Source of the DNA: a bacterium UBP8_UBA817
Lineage (GTDB): Bacteria > Margulisbacteria > Marinamargulisbacteria > CAMDBA01
Direction: 5' to 3'
DNA length: 37,833 nt
Assembly (NCBI GenBank): GCA_945888995.1
Contig: CAMDBA010000012.1
Location: forward strand, 1-37,833
In this document: positions 27,144-36,128 of the stretch, piece by piece
Numbering within the stretch: the first letter of the stretch is position 1
Layout of the letters: each line of letters opens with the position of its first letter
Notes under the pieces: generated by a model
What the model was told of the DNA's origin: nothing
What the model saw: the letters and a program-made list of their open reading frames with translations, nothing else
Databases searched by the model: none
Translations under genes and position numbers: made by a program

Positions 27144-27158
27144 GTTCTATATCATCCA

Positions 27159-27872
27159 ATGTCTATCAATCTTAACAACATTCATTTCATTATCGTAGAG
27201 CCGCATACGCCCGGAAATATCGGGTCGATTGCGCGGGCATGCAAGAATATGGGGATTTCGAATATCTACCTGGTGAATCCCGTTGCCTTCACCGATGAGA
27301 CATTTCGATTGGGGTGGGGCGCAAAGGACGTCATCGACGCCATGAAAATTATCAGTAGCCTGGATGAAATCCTTCCGGACATGCATCTGGTAATTGCCAC
27401 CACTCAGCGCGGACGTGATCAGCATCAGCCGCTATGGACACCGAGAGAGGTGGTCGATCATGTCGGTAAGTTAGACCCTTCTCATCAGGTTGCGTTTCTT
27501 TTTGGACGTGAAAACAATGGTCTGACAAATGATGAACTGGATGCCTGTAATCTCTTATCCACGATTCCTACTAACACCCCGTATCCGGCACTTAACCTAT
27601 CGCAGGCTGCGATGGTCTACGGCTATGAATTATTTCAAGCCCATGCCACATCACACCATATCACGCCCTACACCTGGCAGTTGGCCACACAGTCCGAACA
27701 AGATCTTCTATATCGAAAACTCGAAGACATCCTGCCGAATCTTCCGGTCGTGCCCCGAAAAGGCACCAAAGAATTCGTGGCATTATTTAAACGTGTTTTA
27801 GGCAGGACATCTCTGGAAACCCGTGATATCAGGCTCTTTTTAAAGTTATTCGATTTATTTAAAAAATGCTAA
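27159..27872 (+). CDS. trmJ: tRNA 2'-O-ribose methyltransferase, TrmJ/SpoU type
   Basis: SAM-dependent RNA methyltransferase with the knotted SPOUT fold, 237 residues. Motifs are VEPHTPGNIGSIARACKNMG near the N-terminus, FGRENNGLTNDEL in the middle, and IPTNTPYPALNLSQAAMVYGYEL, which forms the SAM-binding knot. This order and length match TrmJ, which methylates position 32 in the tRNA anticodon loop. I chose the ATG at 27159. The reading frame also extends back to 27123, but that runs through the preceding terminator and adds a non-homologous tail. No ribosome-binding site is visible, so initiation is weak or leaderless. It is the first gene of a unit with the tat genes. Confidence 0.9.
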   Translation: MSINLNNIHFIIVEPHTPGNIGSIARACKNMGISNIYLVNPVAFTDETFRLGWGAKDVIDAMKIISSLDEILPDMHLVIATTQRGRDQHQPLWTPREVVDHVGKLDPSHQVAFLFGRENNGLTNDELDACNLLSTIPTNTPYPALNLSQAAMVYGYELFQAHATSHHITPYTWQLATQSEQDLLYRKLEDILPNLPVVPRKGTKEFVALFKRVLGRTSLETRDIRLFLKLFDLFKKC

Positions 27873-27885
27873 AATAGCCGACACT

Positions 27886-28632
27886 ATGCCACCCAAAATT
27901 AATCCGGCTCTTATGCCGTTTTTAGATCATTTAAGAGAGCTTCGGAAGCGGGTTATTTACTCCGCGATCGCCGTTACTATTTTGTCTGTGGGGGCGTTTA
28001 TTTTTTATGATCCGATTATCACCGTAGTAACGCGGCCATTCGCAGCGCTTGATAGCGCTGTTCCGGATAAGCGCTTTTTTGTTATGTCATTATTTGAAGG
28101 GTTTTCTACGAAGTTAAAAGTGTCTGTTATCGTCGGAATGTTGCTGTCATTCCCGATTATTTTGTACCATATTCTCAAGTTTATTTTCCCTGGTTTACGG
28201 TCTAGGGAGCGAAAAATCCTGATCGCCGTATTAGTTGCCAGTTTTCTTTTGATTATTATCTCGATTTACCTGAGTTTTTTCTTCTTGATTCCGGCCACTG
28301 TAAAGCTCATGACCGATATGAGCTTTATTCCCAAGCAAGTGGGCATTCTCTTAAATTATCAGGATAATATTTTCTATATTTTTAGCTTTATGTTTTATTC
28401 ATTGCTAACGTTTCAGCTGCCGATTGTTCTGGAAATTTTGATGGCGTTGAACCTGTTATCCAGAAGAATGCTTCTTAAAAATAGCCGGTATATTATCGTG
28501 GCTATTTTTATTATCGCAGCAGCGGTCACGCCTCCAGACGCAGTCTCGTTATTAATGCTTGCGCTTCCCTTAGTCTTATTGTTTTATATAACCATTCTGA
28601 TTGCTAAAATCTGCCGTTTTGGCGAAGGATAA
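27886..28632 (+). CDS. tatC: Sec-independent protein translocase subunit TatC
   Basis: A 248-residue inner-membrane protein with six predicted helices. It is the receptor that binds twin-arginine signal peptides and assembles the Tat translocon. Diagnostic features are the N-terminal MPFLDHLRELRKRV, FEGFSTKLKVS and FPIILYHILKFIFPGL in the first cytoplasmic/periplasmic loops, and AAAVTPPDAVSLLMLALPL near the C-terminus. The start could be at 27886 or at the in-frame ATG at 27913 that heads MPFLDHL; both are plausible. It is 13 bases after trmJ and is followed within three bases by the TatB-like gene, forming one operon. Confidence 0.97.
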   Translation: MPPKINPALMPFLDHLRELRKRVIYSAIAVTILSVGAFIFYDPIITVVTRPFAALDSAVPDKRFFVMSLFEGFSTKLKVSVIVGMLLSFPIILYHILKFIFPGLRSRERKILIAVLVASFLLIIISIYLSFFFLIPATVKLMTDMSFIPKQVGILLNYQDNIFYIFSFMFYSLLTFQLPIVLEILMALNLLSRRMLLKNSRYIIVAIFIIAAAVTPPDAVSLLMLALPLVLLFYITILIAKICRFGEG

Positions 28633-28634
28633 AT

Positions 28635-28898
28635 ATGTTTGGAATTGGACCTAGCGAACTGTTTATTATTGCGATTGTCCTGATTATTTTTATCAAGCCG
28701 GAAGACGTGCCGCTTCTATTGCGCAAAGTCGGTCAAATGTACGGCCAGTTTTCTCAGCTCTATCGTGCCGCCGCAAGAGAGATCAATGAGATCCAGCAGA
28801 TTGTCCCGACGAATATGCATATGCCGCGTTTAGACGATGTCTCGACCGCTCCTGCACCGTCAGAAGAAAAACAACAACTCGAAAGTGAAAGGAATTAA
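28635..28898 (+). CDS. tatB: TatB-like Sec-independent translocase subunit
   Basis: An 87-residue protein with one N-terminal membrane helix (MFGIGPSELFIIAIVLIIF), the hinge KPEDVPLLLRKVG and an amphipathic helix, as in TatA/B proteins. The longer helix and FxxLYRAAAREINEIQ stretch favour TatB over TatA, but the two are not cleanly separable from sequence alone. An AAGGA site is close to the ATG. It lies between tatC and the small tatA gene, so the operon supplies all three Tat components. Confidence 0.85.
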   Translation: MFGIGPSELFIIAIVLIIFIKPEDVPLLLRKVGQMYGQFSQLYRAAAREINEIQQIVPTNMHMPRLDDVSTAPAPSEEKQQLESERN

Positions 28899-28900
28899 TT

Positions 28901-29068
28901 ATGTTTGGTACATCTGAAATTATTGTCATCGCCTTAGTCGTCTTCGTCTTATTCGGAGCCGCCGCCATTCCAAAGTTCGCAAAATCTTTAGGTCAGGCAA
29001 AAGGTGAATTCGAGAAAGGTGTTAAAGAAGGGTTGAAGGGAGAGGGGAAAGAGGAGGAGAAGAAGTAG
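28901..29068 (+). CDS. tatA: TatA translocase subunit, 55 residues
   Basis: A short gene between the TatB-like stop and the TolC-family gene. The product begins MFGTSEIIVIALVVFVLFGA, a single membrane helix, followed by AAIPKFAKSLGQAKGEFEKG, the FG hinge and amphipathic helix typical of TatA, and a Lys/Glu-rich tail ending KEEEKK. TatA polymerises to form the Tat pore. The 55-residue length is at the short end of the family. AAAGGAATTAATT precedes the ATG and gives a good ribosome-binding site. It completes the tatC-tatB-tatA order. Confidence 0.93.
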   Translation: MFGTSEIIVIALVVFVLFGAAAIPKFAKSLGQAKGEFEKGVKEGLKGEGKEEEKK

Positions 29069-29149
29069 GGTTCTTCCGAACTGAGAAATACACCTCCCTT
29101 ATTAAGCTGTCTTTTACCCGAAAGTAAGCGCTGATTTCTAAGAAACCCG

Positions 29150-30445
29150 TTATTGCCCCAACACCTTCTGCAATCTCGCCTGTGCAATAGCCAGGTCAAA
29201 CTGTGCATTCGTTAGACTGACTTGGGCTTGTAGTCGAGCGACTTGGGAATCCAGGATTTCCTGGTTGGTTGCGCCGCCGGCTTTATAGCGTTCGACGGTT
29301 AGCCGGACACTTTCATTAGCAGATTTTATGGTGTCCTGAAACGTCAGAATGACTTTTTTTGCTAATTGGATAGAAAGTAGGGCCTCTCGTACTTCGATAG
29401 AGATGCCTCGTCTAAATGTATCGAGTGTTACGTCTGTATTGGCGACGTCTAAATTCGCTTGTGCGACTCTTCCGGCGGTATTGTTGCCGTCAAATAAAGT
29501 CCAGGATAAATTCAGTCCCCACATCCATTCTTTGGATGCTTCGGTGAACCAATTGGAAAACCCAGGGTTTGAATAGCCGTAACTACCGGATAAATAGAGC
29601 TGAGGATTGCTTTGGCTGGCTTCTACCTCGACATTGGCGCGCAAGACGTCCTTTGTCTTCTCTAAGGATTTCAGGTCCCCACGGCTATTCAGTGCGATTT
29701 GAACGTATTCTTCAACGGACCGTGTCGGAGAGGCAACCGGTACTTTATCAATTGTGCTGTCCAAATCAACCGGAGCATCAACTTCTTTTCCCAAAGTCAT
29801 ATTGAATTGCAAGTTAACTAAAGCCAGGCCTTTTAACGCTTCCAAAAGCTGTTTTTCGGCATTTCCCAAGGATACTTGAACGTTGAGAATATCCGCCTGA
29901 GTCGACATCCCTGCTTTTTGGAACTCGGTTACCTGGTTTAAATGACTTTTTAAGACCGAACGACTAATATCAGACACTTCTACCAATTTTCGCATTTTAA
30001 GCACGTAATAGTAGGCGGCTTTAACATCGTAAGCATTTTGACTAATAGCCGATTGATACTCATATTGCGCACTTTGTCTTGCAGCACCCGCAACGGCTAA
30101 AACCGCGCTGACGTGAGAACCGTATAACAATTGTTTAGCGGTAAGGGTCGCGGAATAAGCATTGGATATCGAAGAAATTGTTCCGCTGCTCAGTGTTGAG
30201 AATTGGCGGGTGGAATAGTTTTCTGCGCTGGTCCGGGAAACGCCGAGTTTTAAGGTCGGATAGACCAGACTTCCGGCTTCCTGGATCTGAAATTCGGTTT
30301 TATCCAGCCTTGCTTTGGATGATTTTACAGTGTTGTTATTTTCCAAGGCATAATTGATGGCATCAGGAAGGCTGATCGGCGCTGCGTATAGAGGGGCCGA
30401 TAGACTAAGTATTAATAAAGAAGCAAGAAGATAGCGAGATCTCAT
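29150..30445 (-). CDS. TolC-family outer-membrane channel protein
   Basis: A 431-residue outer-membrane factor for efflux or type I secretion. The signal peptide is clear (MRSRYLLASLLILSLSAPLYA, cleavage about residue 21). Two structural repeats follow. The first includes ISLPDAINYALENNNTVKSS, and the second includes GLNLSWTLFDGNNTAGRV; the protein ends in long helices with many Gln, Ala and Leu. TolC proteins form trimeric periplasmic tunnels. No inner-membrane pump or adaptor gene is adjacent, so the partner is unknown. The gene implies an outer membrane. It is convergent with the tat operon, with 81 bases between stops, and lies downstream of PEP synthase on the same strand. Confidence 0.92.
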   Translation of the reverse strand: MRSRYLLASLLILSLSAPLYAAPISLPDAINYALENNNTVKSSKARLDKTEFQIQEAGSLVYPTLKLGVSRTSAENYSTRQFSTLSSGTISSISNAYSATLTAKQLLYGSHVSAVLAVAGAARQSAQYEYQSAISQNAYDVKAAYYYVLKMRKLVEVSDISRSVLKSHLNQVTEFQKAGMSTQADILNVQVSLGNAEKQLLEALKGLALVNLQFNMTLGKEVDAPVDLDSTIDKVPVASPTRSVEEYVQIALNSRGDLKSLEKTKDVLRANVEVEASQSNPQLYLSGSYGYSNPGFSNWFTEASKEWMWGLNLSWTLFDGNNTAGRVAQANLDVANTDVTLDTFRRGISIEVREALLSIQLAKKVILTFQDTIKSANESVRLTVERYKAGGATNQEILDSQVARLQAQVSLTNAQFDLAIAQARLQKVLGQ

Positions 30446-30589
30446 GAATTAAACTCCGTTCTTCTGTTTTGGATAATTGAAATTCGATAAAAATACGGGG
30501 TTTAGGCGCCGGGTTTTACGAGATTTCAGGGTGGCCAAAAAAATTTAGACTAAGAGTTCATCATACTGGAAAGGCGGTAAAAAATGAAG

Positions 30590-30622
30590 TCTCCCGGCAC
30601 GCTGAAGAAGCATGTCGGGAGA
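30590..30622 (-). terminator. intrinsic terminator of the PEP synthase gene
   Basis: TCTCCCGGCAC and its near-complement ending CGGGAGA form a stem of about 13 positions with one mismatch and a seven-base loop. Read on the minus strand it is followed after five bases by TTTTTT (30579-30584). It lies 20 bases beyond the PEP synthase stop and separates it from the TolC-family gene. Confidence 0.75.
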
Positions 30623-30642
30623 AGGTCGTCGAAGAGGTGAAA

Positions 30643-33600
30643 CTAGTGAACCGAAATACGATTAGCTTCATAATCAGCATAATTCTCAAACCCAGCGGTT
30701 TGAAGCGCGCCGACAACAACTGTATCCCAATCGCGGCTTGCATATTCAAGTGGCTTTAGACTCGATTCATTGAGTTTTTTAATTAAACCCATAATGTCAC
30801 GACGCTCAGGACCACTTGTCAGGCTTAGCTTAGTCCATAAATCAGCAGTCAATGCGCCTAACCCTGTTTTGATTTTCCCAAGAGCTTCATTCATAAGGAC
30901 TTGATGGATACTCGCCAGGTCAATCACTTCCATACCGACTGCATTTAAATCTTGGACGCCAAATGCGGACTGGATATCGGAGATTCCCCCCCGGATCTGT
31001 GCTAAAGCGCCGGTTGTATTGATCGTCTCTAGCGCGACAGAAAGTGCTGAGTCAGCTCCTAAGGATGCACCAAGTTTTTTGTGGAGATCTTTCGCCATCC
31101 AGTTATGCATCCATTTTCCTAAATCCGCTAAGGTGAGCTCTTGTGCTTCAAGTTTGGCTAACATCCGCTTTGTTCTGAGATAACTATCAGGTACCACTGA
31201 TGCTGAAGGGATTCTAGCAATTGCGCACATTCCTGCTAAAAATTCCGAGTTAGACACGCCCTGTCCGCACCACCCGACTTTCTTGCCGAGCTTTTGACCA
31301 GCCAAAATAATCGAAAGGAAAACTTTAACGAGGGCCGGGTCCAATTCATCATAGGTTTTTTGCAGGCTGGCATTGTCACGGTCCGTCATAAGCACACCTT
31401 GGGTCATGTCGTTCGACCCAATAGAAAATCCATAGATGTCTCTTTTTAAGAAATCCAGTGGTAAAATACCGTTCGATGGGATTTCTGTCATACAGAAGAC
31501 TTTTAAGCCATTCATGCCATTTCGAAGACCATTTACATTGATGACGCCTAACGCTTCATCTAATTGGTCCAGAGTCCGGACAAATGGGAACATAACCTGG
31601 ATATTGGCCGCTTTGTATTTATCTCTGGCCATTTTGATGGCTTCGATTTCCCAAAGGAAGTTTTCAAGATTATCCGTATCGGTAGCTGACCCGATAAACC
31701 GTCCGGTTCCACGCTCTCCGATCATCGGATTATCCTCTTCCGGTTCATATAAGAGTCCACCCGGTAAGTTCTTGTACTCATTGCTCTTAAAGTCAGTGAA
31801 TCGGTAAATGACGTCTTTATCCCCAAACGCCCATCCGAATTGCGCGACGGCTTGAGACAATACTTCACAATAAAGTGCTTTTCCTGATGAATAGCCTTTG
31901 CTGGTAATCAGCGCAGCCATTTTGGTAGGGAGGCTCTTTAGATAGTCTATTTCTTTTGCCTGTTCTGCATTATCGGCACAAAGACAGTGTTGAGCGATAT
32001 GCGCATCAATCTTGGCTTTCAGCGTGCCATTATCAACGTCAAGCAAGACGCGGGGATGTGCGCCGACATTGGCCAGAACAAATTCTGCACGGAGTAATCC
32101 GACTTCAAAATCATTATGTCGCAATCTGGATAATTTTAATGCCTGGTCGGTATCCGCAAGGATAAGTCCAACGCGTGTTTCCGTCTTAGGAACGGTCGCA
32201 ACATCCAGATTTTCTCCTACAGTCACTAACCGCAGCTCTCCCGCATAAATCCGTCCTGTTGAGCCGTCGACAGTGACGACTTGGCCATCCAACGCTCTGA
32301 GCGCTTCTATATTATTAACCCCAATAACCGCTGGTTTTTCTAATTCCCTGGAAACGATTGCGGCATGAGAGGTTCTGCCGCCGCAATTGGCGATAATTGC
32401 GCCGGCCATTCGCATACCCGGAACCGCGTCTGGATCTGTTCGATCCATCACCAGAATATCTCCCGATTTTAGTTTAGAAAGTTCGTGAGCCGAGTTTAAG
32501 AATCTCACAACACCGCTTGCCGATCCTGCTGAAGCCGGGTCTCCGCTGAGAAGAAGTTTCGCTTCTTTGGCAGCTTTAGGATCCACATCTCTGCGTTTCA
32601 TTTCAATGACGGTTGGAGATATGGCGAATTTGAGATTGAAATTGGTTTCCGGCCGGGTTTGAACGAAGTACAAAACAGGATGGCCGTCAGGATCGTTCTC
32701 AATGGCAAATTCACAATCCATAATTTTACCGTATTCGGCTTCTATCGCGATAACACCCCGTGCGATTTCCTTTGCCTCTTCTTCGGATAATGACCATTGA
32801 TAGACCATATCCGCAGGAGCATTGACAATCTTGGATCCACCTTCGGGATCAATGACGCACCATTTATCTTTAACTCCCATGCTTTTCAACAACGCGCCGG
32901 ATTTTTTATGATAGGCAAAACTATCCGGCGTAACCATTCCGCCGACAACGGTTTCCCCGGCTTTAAAATTAGACTCAATTACAACCTCGTCCCGGAAACC
33001 GGTGGCATTATGCGCAGAAAAGGCGGTTCCGGATCGCTCGGAATTGACCATTTGCATAATACACACTGAAAGAGAGGTGTGTTGCACGGCAAATTTTACT
33101 TTTGCAGCTTCGTACGCTTCTTGTAATTTTGCTATGGCAAGCGCTTTTTCACGATTGGCAGGATCTTTAACCGCTTCGCTAATCGCTTTTTCAAGTTGGG
33201 CAGATGCCATATCTACTTTTTGTTTTCGATAATCGAGCGATCTGAAGTTATATGCCGACGCGCAATCGGATAACCATGCCTGGACAACGTTGTCAGCCCC
33301 TTTAATAAATAGGAACGTGTCCTGAAGGCCTGCAAATGAAGCATCATCGGAATCTTCCCCCGCAGCGGAAGATCTAACCGCTACCATAGCGTCGGGCTTT
33401 CCGAGCTTTTGGCAAATGCTGTGGTAACCTTGCTCAATGCTGGCGCGGATATCCGCTGGTATTTGATCCGACACTGACATAATCGCAGTTTGGATAAGGA
33501 TTGACTTGAACATAATCTCATCAACGGTAAAATGCGACTCTTCAAACTTATTCAACATAAAGTTAATAAAATCTCGTAATATCACTCGGCCCGAGTCTGA

Positions 33601-33969
33601 GCGTTTTTCCAAAAGATAGGCTTCCGTATAGCCTCGCGCAATTTTTCGCGTGTAGCCTTCTTCTTCGTGAAGCGCCTCTCTTTTTGCCGCAAAGTCCGAT
33701 TCGGTGACTAATCGAAGCAGCGTATCACTCTCAACGGTGGTCTCATCCAAAAGTCGGTGGAAAGAAAGCGCATTAACCGCGCGAAATTCAGGCACGCGGA
33801 TACCTGCAGTCTGTAAGGTTTGATACATACGAGCCGCATTAATATTCTTACCGCCAAATGAAGATTCTTGAGTTTTGTAGCTGATTTCTGCGGGGGAGAA
33901 AATAATATCTCTCTCAACAGATTTAAAGGTAGCCGTCAGCGTTTCCGCGCGTGAAATAATCTTAAACAT
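30643..33969 (-). CDS. ppsA: enlarged phosphoenolpyruvate synthase / pyruvate, water dikinase-like
   Basis: Makes PEP from pyruvate and ATP. The ATP-binding part has FGGKNINAA (about 38-46) and AVRSSAAGEDSDDASFAG (about 197-214). The phosphohistidine swivel domain is GGRTSHAAIVSRELEKPAV, with H535. The PEP-binding barrel has IGSNDMTQGV and GWCGQGVSN with the catalytic C901. At 1108 residues it is about 300 longer than E. coli PpsA. About 80 extra residues lie between the GGK and VRSS blocks, and about 165 follow the catalytic Cys segment beyond the usual end. The C-terminal extension is helical and unassigned. AGGAGG precedes the ATG closely. The sequence suggests PEP synthase rather than pyruvate phosphate dikinase, but the size leaves some doubt. 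Confidence 0.85.
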   Translation of the reverse strand: MFKIISRAETLTATFKSVERDIIFSPAEISYKTQESSFGGKNINAARMYQTLQTAGIRVPEFRAVNALSFHRLLDETTVESDTLLRLVTESDFAAKREALHEEEGYTRKIARGYTEAYLLEKRSDSGRVILRDFINFMLNKFEESHFTVDEIMFKSILIQTAIMSVSDQIPADIRASIEQGYHSICQKLGKPDAMVAVRSSAAGEDSDDASFAGLQDTFLFIKGADNVVQAWLSDCASAYNFRSLDYRKQKVDMASAQLEKAISEAVKDPANREKALAIAKLQEAYEAAKVKFAVQHTSLSVCIMQMVNSERSGTAFSAHNATGFRDEVVIESNFKAGETVVGGMVTPDSFAYHKKSGALLKSMGVKDKWCVIDPEGGSKIVNAPADMVYQWSLSEEEAKEIARGVIAIEAEYGKIMDCEFAIENDPDGHPVLYFVQTRPETNFNLKFAISPTVIEMKRRDVDPKAAKEAKLLLSGDPASAGSASGVVRFLNSAHELSKLKSGDILVMDRTDPDAVPGMRMAGAIIANCGGRTSHAAIVSRELEKPAVIGVNNIEALRALDGQVVTVDGSTGRIYAGELRLVTVGENLDVATVPKTETRVGLILADTDQALKLSRLRHNDFEVGLLRAEFVLANVGAHPRVLLDVDNGTLKAKIDAHIAQHCLCADNAEQAKEIDYLKSLPTKMAALITSKGYSSGKALYCEVLSQAVAQFGWAFGDKDVIYRFTDFKSNEYKNLPGGLLYEPEEDNPMIGERGTGRFIGSATDTDNLENFLWEIEAIKMARDKYKAANIQVMFPFVRTLDQLDEALGVINVNGLRNGMNGLKVFCMTEIPSNGILPLDFLKRDIYGFSIGSNDMTQGVLMTDRDNASLQKTYDELDPALVKVFLSIILAGQKLGKKVGWCGQGVSNSEFLAGMCAIARIPSASVVPDSYLRTKRMLAKLEAQELTLADLGKWMHNWMAKDLHKKLGASLGADSALSVALETINTTGALAQIRGGISDIQSAFGVQDLNAVGMEVIDLASIHQVLMNEALGKIKTGLGALTADLWTKLSLTSGPERRDIMGLIKKLNESSLKPLEYASRDWDTVVVGALQTAGFENYADYEANRISVH

Positions 33970-34287
33970 GGGTCCTCCTGCGTCAATTTGGTATAAAGTC
34001 GTTAAAATCTACGAGCCGCGGTGCTAGAAGGTGATACCTAATACATGCACATGTCCCCCCCCTTATCGATCATTAAAAATGTGTTAAAGAATTCAAAATG
34101 CAATTAACGATCAACACTTCAAAGGACGAAAAAAAATCCGTCATGAAGATCCCTCGATATCGGGGATTATAATTTGCGTAATTTTGCAGTTATCGTGTCG
34201 AGTTTTTGAAAAATGCATTTATGTTTTACGTTTTTTTATTCTTAACCACGTTCACCTTTAAAATTTCAATGATCTCTTATACACTTT
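33970..34287. other. intergenic region between ppsA and dcd
   Basis: This 318-base divergent gap has no gene. It is AT-rich, with a run of eight C (34057-34064) next to TTATCGATCATTAA and a hairpin-capable CCTCGATATCGGGG (34151-34164). TATAAT-like boxes exist on both strands around 34166-34173, but neither has a convincing -35 partner. It must hold the promoters for both flanking genes. Confidence 0.4.
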
Positions 34288-34833
34288 ATGGCTATGATTT
34301 TATCCGACCTAACCCTCAAAGAATTAATAAAAAAAGATGAGCTCTCTATTGATCCGTTTGATCCTTCCGCGCTTCAGCCAGCCTCTCTGGATTGCCGGTT
34401 AGGAACCCATTTTTTGATCCTGGATGAAGCCAAAACCGGAATTCTGACAATGGACTCCGAGATTCACTATACCGAATACGAAGGCGACTCTATTGTGATG
34501 CAGCCAAAGTCATTTTTACTCGCAACGACGGTAGAATATTTTAAATTGCCGGTCAATTTGTCCGCATTCGTGGAAGGCCGTAGCTCGATCGGCCGGATGG
34601 GGTTATTTATTCAGAATGCCGGGTGGGTGGATGCCGGATTCGAAGGCCGCATTACCCTTGAGCTTTATAATGCGAATTCATTACCGATTAAATTAATGGC
34701 CGGAAGGCGGATTTGTCAGATGGTATTCTGCCGTATGGACCAGGCCCCTTCACGCTCTTATAACGGAAAATACCAGGGTCAGACCAAGTCTGTCGGGAGC
34801 CGGATTTTTCAGGATACCGAAATACAGCTATGA
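34288..34833 (+). CDS. dcd: dCTP deaminase
   Basis: Converts dCTP to dUTP, the precursor route to dTMP, as a homotrimer of the dUTPase fold. The 181-residue length is normal. EGRSSIGRMGLFIQNAGWVDAGFEGRI at about 96-122 is the family signature. The catalytic glutamate is E125 in ITLELYN. Whether it is also a dUTPase (bifunctional type) cannot be settled by reading. There is no clear ribosome-binding site before the ATG. Its TGA overlaps the next gene's ATG (ATGA), coupling it to the exonuclease fusion. Confidence 0.95.
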   Translation: MAMILSDLTLKELIKKDELSIDPFDPSALQPASLDCRLGTHFLILDEAKTGILTMDSEIHYTEYEGDSIVMQPKSFLLATTVEYFKLPVNLSAFVEGRSSIGRMGLFIQNAGWVDAGFEGRITLELYNANSLPIKLMAGRRICQMVFCRMDQAPSRSYNGKYQGQTKSVGSRIFQDTEIQL

Positions 34834-35783
34834 CGCCGCTGTCCATTGACCGCAGCTGTCCTCGGTGCCACCAATCCGGAAAAGTCGTTCTCGAAGGGCT
34901 TCAGCTGCGATGTCTTAATCAGAGCTGTTCATTTGTAACACGGTTTGATTGTCCTATTTGTCAGGGGGATTTACACGACCCCACGTTGACTGGAGACGGC
35001 TTTGCTTGCGGAAAATGTAAGAGCACGATCGCCTTCAAAAAAGTGAAATACCTGATCGAAAACGGCATGTATGTCGACTATGATCAGCGGTGTGTGATTT
35101 GCCATGGCCCGACTATTCATAGAAAAGAAATGAATCTATCCCATCGCTGTTTCTTTTTTCCGAAATGTTCAGGGCAGGGTGATTTGTTTAGTGTGACCAA
35201 AGACTCGATGGTGTTTTTGGACTTTGAAACCACGGGCCTCGAAGCCGGAAAAGACAATATTATTGAAATCGGCGCCTTAAAGATCGATGAAGAAGGCTAT
35301 GAGCATGTGTTTCAGACCTTCGTGAAGCCGGTGGTGCCCGTTAGTGATGTCATCACTAAAATAACTGGGATCACACCTGATATGGTTGAAAATGCCCCTG
35401 AATTAGGTCCATCCTTACAAAAGTTGATGGCCTTTATCGGAACTGCCAAAATTATTGCGCATAATGCCGAATTTGATTTGCCTTGGCTATGTACTGCGTT
35501 GATTCGCCATGCAATTCCAAAGCCCGGTAATAAGGTGATTTGTACCTTAGTTTGGGCTAGGCAGAATCAGGAACCGCATTGCTCGCTGTCAGCTCTGAGT
35601 AAAAAATATTCTCTCTCCCATGCCAATGCGCACAGAGCCCTAGCAGATGCGGCTGCCACCAAAGAACTCTATTTTATATTCGAAAATTACCGAAAGGCAC
35701 CTGCGCCGATCAGACTCCTTCATGATTATTGGGAGATGTCCGAAAAAATTACGGCGCGGTATGCCACGCATAGCCAACCGTAG
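34830..35783 (+). CDS. triple zinc-ribbon / DEDDh 3'-5' exonuclease fusion
   Basis: A 317-residue protein. The N-terminal 120 residues contain three four-cysteine clusters: C10, C13, C28, C33; then C41, C44, C60, C63; then C88, C91, C107, C113. The third resembles a topoisomerase-type zinc finger. A DnaQ-like domain follows with FLDFETTG (D131, E133), IAHNAEFDLPWL (D216) and NAHRALADAAAT (H268, D273), so the DEDDh catalytic set is complete. Such exonucleases trim DNA or RNA 3' ends; the zinc ribbons presumably bind nucleic acid. I know DnaQ-type proteins with other partners but do not recall this three-ribbon form as common. It overlaps dcd by four bases and is followed by an IS remnant. Confidence 0.85.
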   Translation: MTPLSIDRSCPRCHQSGKVVLEGLQLRCLNQSCSFVTRFDCPICQGDLHDPTLTGDGFACGKCKSTIAFKKVKYLIENGMYVDYDQRCVICHGPTIHRKEMNLSHRCFFFPKCSGQGDLFSVTKDSMVFLDFETTGLEAGKDNIIEIGALKIDEEGYEHVFQTFVKPVVPVSDVITKITGITPDMVENAPELGPSLQKLMAFIGTAKIIAHNAEFDLPWLCTALIRHAIPKPGNKVICTLVWARQNQEPHCSLSALSKKYSLSHANAHRALADAAATKELYFIFENYRKAPAPIRLLHDYWEMSEKITARYATHSQP

Positions 35784-35796
35784 GCCCATTGCAAAC

Positions 35797-35962
35797 TGAG
35801 CTTGTCCCCAAAAACCAGACCAGGACAAGAGATGTAAAAAGAGTATAAAATTCTATCAAATGGAGGGTCAAAAAGATGGGGCGAGGACGGACATTCAATG
35901 CTGGCTTCAAGGCAAAAGTTGCACTGGAAGCAATCAAGTAAGAAGAAACGCTAGCGGCATGA
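35797..35962 (+). pseudogene. IS3-family transposase (OrfA) remnant
   Basis: An ATG at 35876 behind GGAGGGTC starts MGRGRTFNAGFKAKVALEAIK, then a TAA, after which the same frame continues EETLAA and stops. This matches the start of IS3-family OrfA proteins (RRTFxAEFKAKVALEAIKGEKTLAELA-like) interrupted by a nonsense codon. Upstream, TGAGCTTGTCC at 35797 and CCCCAAAAACCAGACC (35806-35821) look like the left terminal repeat of such an element. The right end and OrfB are missing, so this is a relic. Confidence 0.7.
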
Positions 35963-36014
35963 TTTTATTCGGTTTTCCACTTAAAATTTACGCGCTTCTG
36001 TCCTAACTTATCCG

Positions 36015-36028
36015 ACCAGTTCACTGGT
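36015..36028. repeat. short inverted repeat
   Basis: ACCAGT and ACTGGT flank a two-base spacer, in the 160-base stretch between the IS relic and the histidine kinase. No gene is seen in that stretch. Confidence 0.3.
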
Positions 36029-36128
36029 AAAAGTCATTATGGTACTGTTAATTTTATAAAAATTCTCGTACTATTAATATACTGGATTAGGGAGGTGCCT
36101 TCCGGGAATAATTATTGAAAGTAGCACA

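Noticed and set aside
27123-27158. Upstream extension of trmJ (starting inside the terminator)
   Set aside because: It would translate the T run of the ferredoxin terminator and the residues are not conserved-looking.
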